Shown piece by piece: positions 60,101 to 64,000 of a stretch of DNA of 64,000 bases. Source of the stretch: Monosiga brevicollis MX1 (taxonomy: Eukaryota > Opisthokonta > Choanoflagellata > Craspedida > Salpingoecidae). Position 1 is the stretch's first letter. Each line of letters opens with the position of its first letter. The notes below the pieces were generated by a model. The model did no database searches. It had not been told where the DNA came from and saw nothing but the letters and a program-made list of their open reading frames with translations. Position numbers and translations under genes: made by a program. The stretch spans positions 455,492-519,491 of the forward strand of contig NW_001865046.1 of NCBI RefSeq assembly GCF_000002865.3, written 5' to 3'.

Positions 60101-63100
60101 CTCTACTGCCGCTTTCGGCCTCAGCCTCCCATCGAGGATGACAGCGCTGAAGCCCTGGCCGTGCACCTTGATGGCAATGGGGTAGCGCGGCTTTTTTTGC
60201 GAGCCGAGGATGTGTTCGGCAATCAGGAAGTTCCCCAGATATTGGCTTGGGCACTTGATCTTGTCGCGCCCACAGCGCGCGTGGTGGCGCCGACCCGCGT
60301 CAACACCATCAACGGATCCGAGGCTGTTTTTTCTGCTTGGGCCGGCGAGGCTTCTGATGAGCCCGACCTCAACGTGGTGGACAATACGACATACACACCC
60401 ACGTTTCAGTTCCTTGTCAACACAGAGCCCCTGCCCGGTCGGTGGTGCGGCCCGGGTAGCTTTCTTTGCGATGGGCGCTGCATTTATATGCCGGCGTGCG
60501 ATGCCAACCTCTCGGATATGACACCGCTTGACCCACGCTTGGGCGCCGCAGGGAGCCAGTGTGCTACTCGGTTGCTCGGGTGCGACGTGGACCAAACGCT
60601 ACCCCGGGCTCTGGGTGACTTGCTGGTGCACGGCTTTAACGAAGTAACAGTGGTTGGCACGGACCTGGCTGGGAATCGCGGTGAAACTCAGACTCAGACG
60701 GTGTGGGCCGACCTGCAGCTTCCAATGCTCGCGCTGCTATCAAGCAATGCAACAACCACGGATGAGGAGGACGTTGACCTCGTGGTGGGCCGTGCCGGTG
60801 TTGCTCTGTCCGTGGGAGCCAGCTACGAGCTTAATCCGGCCCCATTCGAATACCACGCTCAGATATTCGGACGCCTGGGGGACGCTGACAGCTGGACGCT
60901 GTGGGCTTCGCTGCATCCGGCAGCCGCCAATCTTGGCTCTCCGCGCAAAGTGCAGTTGGTGCGGCTAACATCAGACACTACCCCGGACACCGATTCGGAG
61001 ACAGCCAGCTCCCGCGAGGATGGGCTGCTCTGGCCATACCTAGCCTCCAGAACGCACATTCCGTCCTGGCAAGCCTGGCCTACCACTGACAGTGGCGTCT
61101 TGCTCCTGAGCTGGACCCTGGCGCTTGGTGATACCGCTCTAGACTGCGTGCGAGCTTGTGTTGGACAGCTTGCTTGTGCGGCCTTGCAGGTGCTATACGT
61201 GCACGATTCAGGCTTATTCACATGCCAGCTGTTTACCGTGGAACCCACCAGGCACATCGATCTCGATACCCATGTTCAAGTCCAAGTCTTGATGCTGGCA
61301 GTGTCACACGGTATGTTTGGGACCAAAGACATGGTTTGATCGACGAATCGCTTCATCCATCTGCTCATCAGCAATACTACCCCCACCGACCAATGCTCAT
61401 TTATTGCTTGGCCTTGCGTTTGACATACAGAGAGCACTTGTCAAGTACACCTGGATACGCGCCGCGAGACGCTGAATGTAACAGCGCCGCGGTCCTTTGA
61501 TGCTTTCACTGCGGCTCGCGCCCGTTTTGAGGCGATTGCCAATTCTTCATGGGCCACCGACGACAATGTTCATGCCACGCCAGCGGCTGCCACAGCATCA
61601 GCCGAGGCAACTCCTTACGCCATCCAAACGCTACACGCACGGCTACACCCCAGCTACTCCTCTTTTGTTTGTGCCAGCGTCAACAATGACGAAGCAGCTC
61701 CTGCCTGGCTGGGGGCTGCCTGGCTCGACGATTTGAGTGTGCTCCTTGATGAGGTCTTGGAAGCTCGTCAGAGCGGCGCGAACTGTCCCGTTCCTCTGAC
61801 CACCTTGGCGAACATCGACTGCACTGGCAGCTCCACAGCCGGCCCTTTGCTCGCATTCCGCGCTCGAACATGCCTTCCTGATGTCGTTGCCGCGGGAATG
61901 GATTTGACTGCCGAAGCGCAAGCGGCAGCCTTGGTGCAAGGCGGACAAGTGCAGGCCGACGATTTGATTCGGGTGTGGGTGGAGATGACTGCCATGTCAA
62001 GCTGCAGCCTCGACGCCCCCATCCTGGTCCTTGACTGGTTTGGCTCAGATTCCCAGACCGTGGCATTGCCGTTACACGCGAACCCATGCACCAAAGAAGT
62101 GACCTCTTCAGACACGCCAGCCTCGGCCATGGTAGCCGGGTTGCTCGTGCCTGTTGCTGCGTTGTGTGCCTCAGATGGCATCCATGTCCTCGAACTCTTT
62201 GCCGTTGACCAGCTCGGCAATCCCGGTCCTAGGCTTCAGCTGACGGCCCGGTTTGACAGCGTCACGCCCCAGGTTCTGCTGAGCAACAAGCCCGAGCCCT
62301 ACACCGACGCAGCCGGGGGCCAGGCGGCTCAATTCGACCTGTTATGCAGCGATGCTGGTGAAACCACGAATGCTTGTACGTTTTTTTGTAGACTGCTCGA
62401 TGCCGAAGTCAGTGTCCTGTCCGTCCCATTCGAGAGCTGTGCGGCTGCCACGCGGCTGTCACTCTCAGGTGGGTCCTATACCTTTGAGGCCTATGCCGTC
62501 GATGCAGCCGGGAACGCTGGCGACATTGTGCAGTGGTCTTTTGTGGTTGATGATACGGCACCATCCGTGGATTTGGTCAGCAACATCGTGGGGGCCTCAA
62601 GCCTGACAAATCTGGGTACAACACAGCTTGCAGTGGTTTCATCTGAAGATAGTGACGTCATTTGTGCCGTTACAGTCTTGCCATGCGTCGATGCTCAGGA
62701 CCCGGTCACAGGCACTTGCGTTGCCCAGATGCCATTGCTCGATGCCTACGAGAGTTGTGCCTTTCCTGCCAGTCTGGCGGACTTGGTTCCGGCTGATCAA
62801 CAGCACCTGCTCGCATCATCCGCACTCGCTGAGTTGAATGCGTCGACGGCCAACATCACTGTTTCGGTCTTGGCTCGTGACGCTGCAGGCAACGTGCCGC
62901 CAACGCCAGCTGCACTGTGGTGGCAGTATCGCAGCGAGGATCTGTGGATTCGCTTGTCAGCAGACTCTCTGCCTCCCAGCGTCAGCTTGGCCGATCATTT
63001 CTCCATCCAGGCTGAGGGCAATGGAGATGGCCTCCAGTGTGCATGGTCAGAGGGTGCGAGCTCATCGGCAATAAATGCAGCACCAATCGAGTGGCAAGGC

Positions 63101-64000
63101 TGTGAGAGCCCTTTCCGAGCCCGATCGACGAAGCGGCACCAACGTTTCTGCGCGCGGGCCACTACGTCGAGCAGCGATGGGACGAGGAGCGACGCCTCGG
63201 GGGTTCCAAGCACGATGCAAACGTCCACCGCAGCGTGTCACACTTGGCAATATTTGTCGGTTGCGGTGGAGCTGGGCGCGCCCTCGTTGAGCGATGCTCA
63301 ACTAGATCCCTTGGTGCAGGCCGTGTTGGTCTTTGACTCCACTTGGCCTCGGCATTTGTTCGTTGCTGCATCTCAAAACGTGACGCTTGTCAACGCCGCA
63401 GCGGCGTCTACGCGGGGACGCGTGACACTGCAGAGAAGAAACGTGACGGCGTTGGACATTGAGTTGGCCGTTCCTGCATGGGTGGGGGCCTTTTCACTAC
63501 GTCTGTTCAAAACGCAGACGGGTATGCTTATGGAAGATCTCGGCGAATGGTTGATGTTCAATGTGCGCTCCAGCATTGTTCTGTCCCCAGCTACCATGCT
63601 GGCGTTTATCCGTGGGGAAACAACATGGAGCGCCTGGCAAGGCGCTGTCATGCTGGGCTCATGGACAGTGTCTCCCATGGGATGGGTTAGCAGCACTTTC
63701 AAGCTAGCAGCGCCCGCGGGAGCGGGCGTGGCTTTGCAGTGCTGCGCGGGGCCTGCGTGCCTATCACGGTGCTTGCGATGTCGTCCAGATGTCTGCGCGC
63801 TCGATTGCCACGAACCAGAGCTCACACGCTGTGCTTGTGCAGCTACCAGTAGCTTCCCGGCTCTCACAGACGTCCGATCGACGTGTGTGTCGGGTGCTCA
63901 GGCTTTTCCCTACCCAACCGCGTTGACAGACGAGCGCATCACGGTGGTGGCCCGTGCCGTGGACGCTGCTGGTCAACCCGGTGCCATGCATACAGTGGAG
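57127..64000 (+). CDS. Giant extracellular protein with tandem Ig-like Cys repeats (3' part outside window)
   Basis: Exons 57127-57536, 57684-57826, 57990-61310 and 61431 to beyond 64000; at least 2148 codons, open at the window edge. A hydrophobic segment (WLYVWGTLVVVLGC) about 30 residues in acts as signal peptide or anchor. The rest is a chain of units of about 100-150 residues. Each has a C-x-L-x(n)-W-x-x-C core (RRFACQLDAQSWMAC, LECSLNGAAWIAC) and a closing A-x-D-x-AGN or similar turn (RARDYAGNVGD, GTDLAGNRGE, AVDAAGNAGD) followed by W and a D-x-x-x-P start of the next unit. These are bacterial-type Ig-like adhesion repeats in character. A short GSFLCDGRCIYMPACD segment recalls an LDL-receptor class A module. 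Its membrane part, if any, lies past 64000. ATG 57127 is the first in-frame ATG. Confidence 0.75.

Overview
The window is eukaryotic nuclear DNA. Its genes are dense and on both strands, with short introns (mostly 60-250 nt) that obey the GT-AG rule. Many intergenic and intronic stretches are GA, CA or pyrimidine microsatellites. The gene content mixes animal-like families (Calx-beta adhesion GPCR, APCDD1-type ectodomain, FBXO4, DYRK, sigma-1 receptor) with bacterial-type enzymes (ATP-grasp ligases, oligopeptidase B, 2-methylisocitrate lyase). This fits a choanoflagellate, most likely Monosiga brevicollis or a close relative; that species call is inference. No prokaryotic operon, CRISPR, rRNA, tRNA or virus-like element was recognised. 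There is one assembly gap (46670-47056).

Layout: 1-4365 (+) C-terminal part of a Calx-beta/GPS/7TM adhesion GPCR; 4760-8120 (-) unidentified 14-exon gene; 8866-10722 (-) ubiquitin-specific protease; 11424-12438 (+) TATA-binding protein; 12978-17561 (-) ATP-grasp ligase fused to oligopeptidase B; 18910-21184 (+) methyltransferase fused to a paralogous ATP-grasp ligase; 21713-22527 (-) Arf GTPase; 23121-24402 (+) FBXO4; 24645-28182 (-) MAP10-like protein; 28400-29418 (+) PLPP6-type phosphatase; 29823-32675 (+) AFG1 ATPase; 32970-33815 (-) secreted Cys-rich protein; 34685-37422 (-) TFIP11 splicing factor; 39462-44120 (+) DYRK kinase; 44778-46591 (-) GPI8 transamidase; 47194-52464 (-) four-repeat APCDD-like receptor with an MPR/ATG27-like tail; 53356-54766 (+) ERG2/sigma-1 receptor; 55349-56672 (+) isocitrate-lyase-family enzyme; 57127-end (+) giant ectodomain protein running off the window.

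Exon structures were worked out by hand from splice sites, reading-frame phase and family conservation. Each complete model sums to a whole number of codons. Most neighbours are unrelated housekeeping genes. The pair that looks functionally linked is the divergent one at 12978-21184: two ligases of the same ATP-grasp subfamily, one carrying a peptidase and the other a methyltransferase, which suggests a small peptide-making and modifying system of bacterial origin. The other stand-out is the 23-exon receptor at 47194-52464, which joins four APCDD1-type repeats to a tail typical of endosome/Golgi cycling receptors. APCDD1 is a Wnt antagonist in animals, yet choanoflagellates are thought to lack Wnt.
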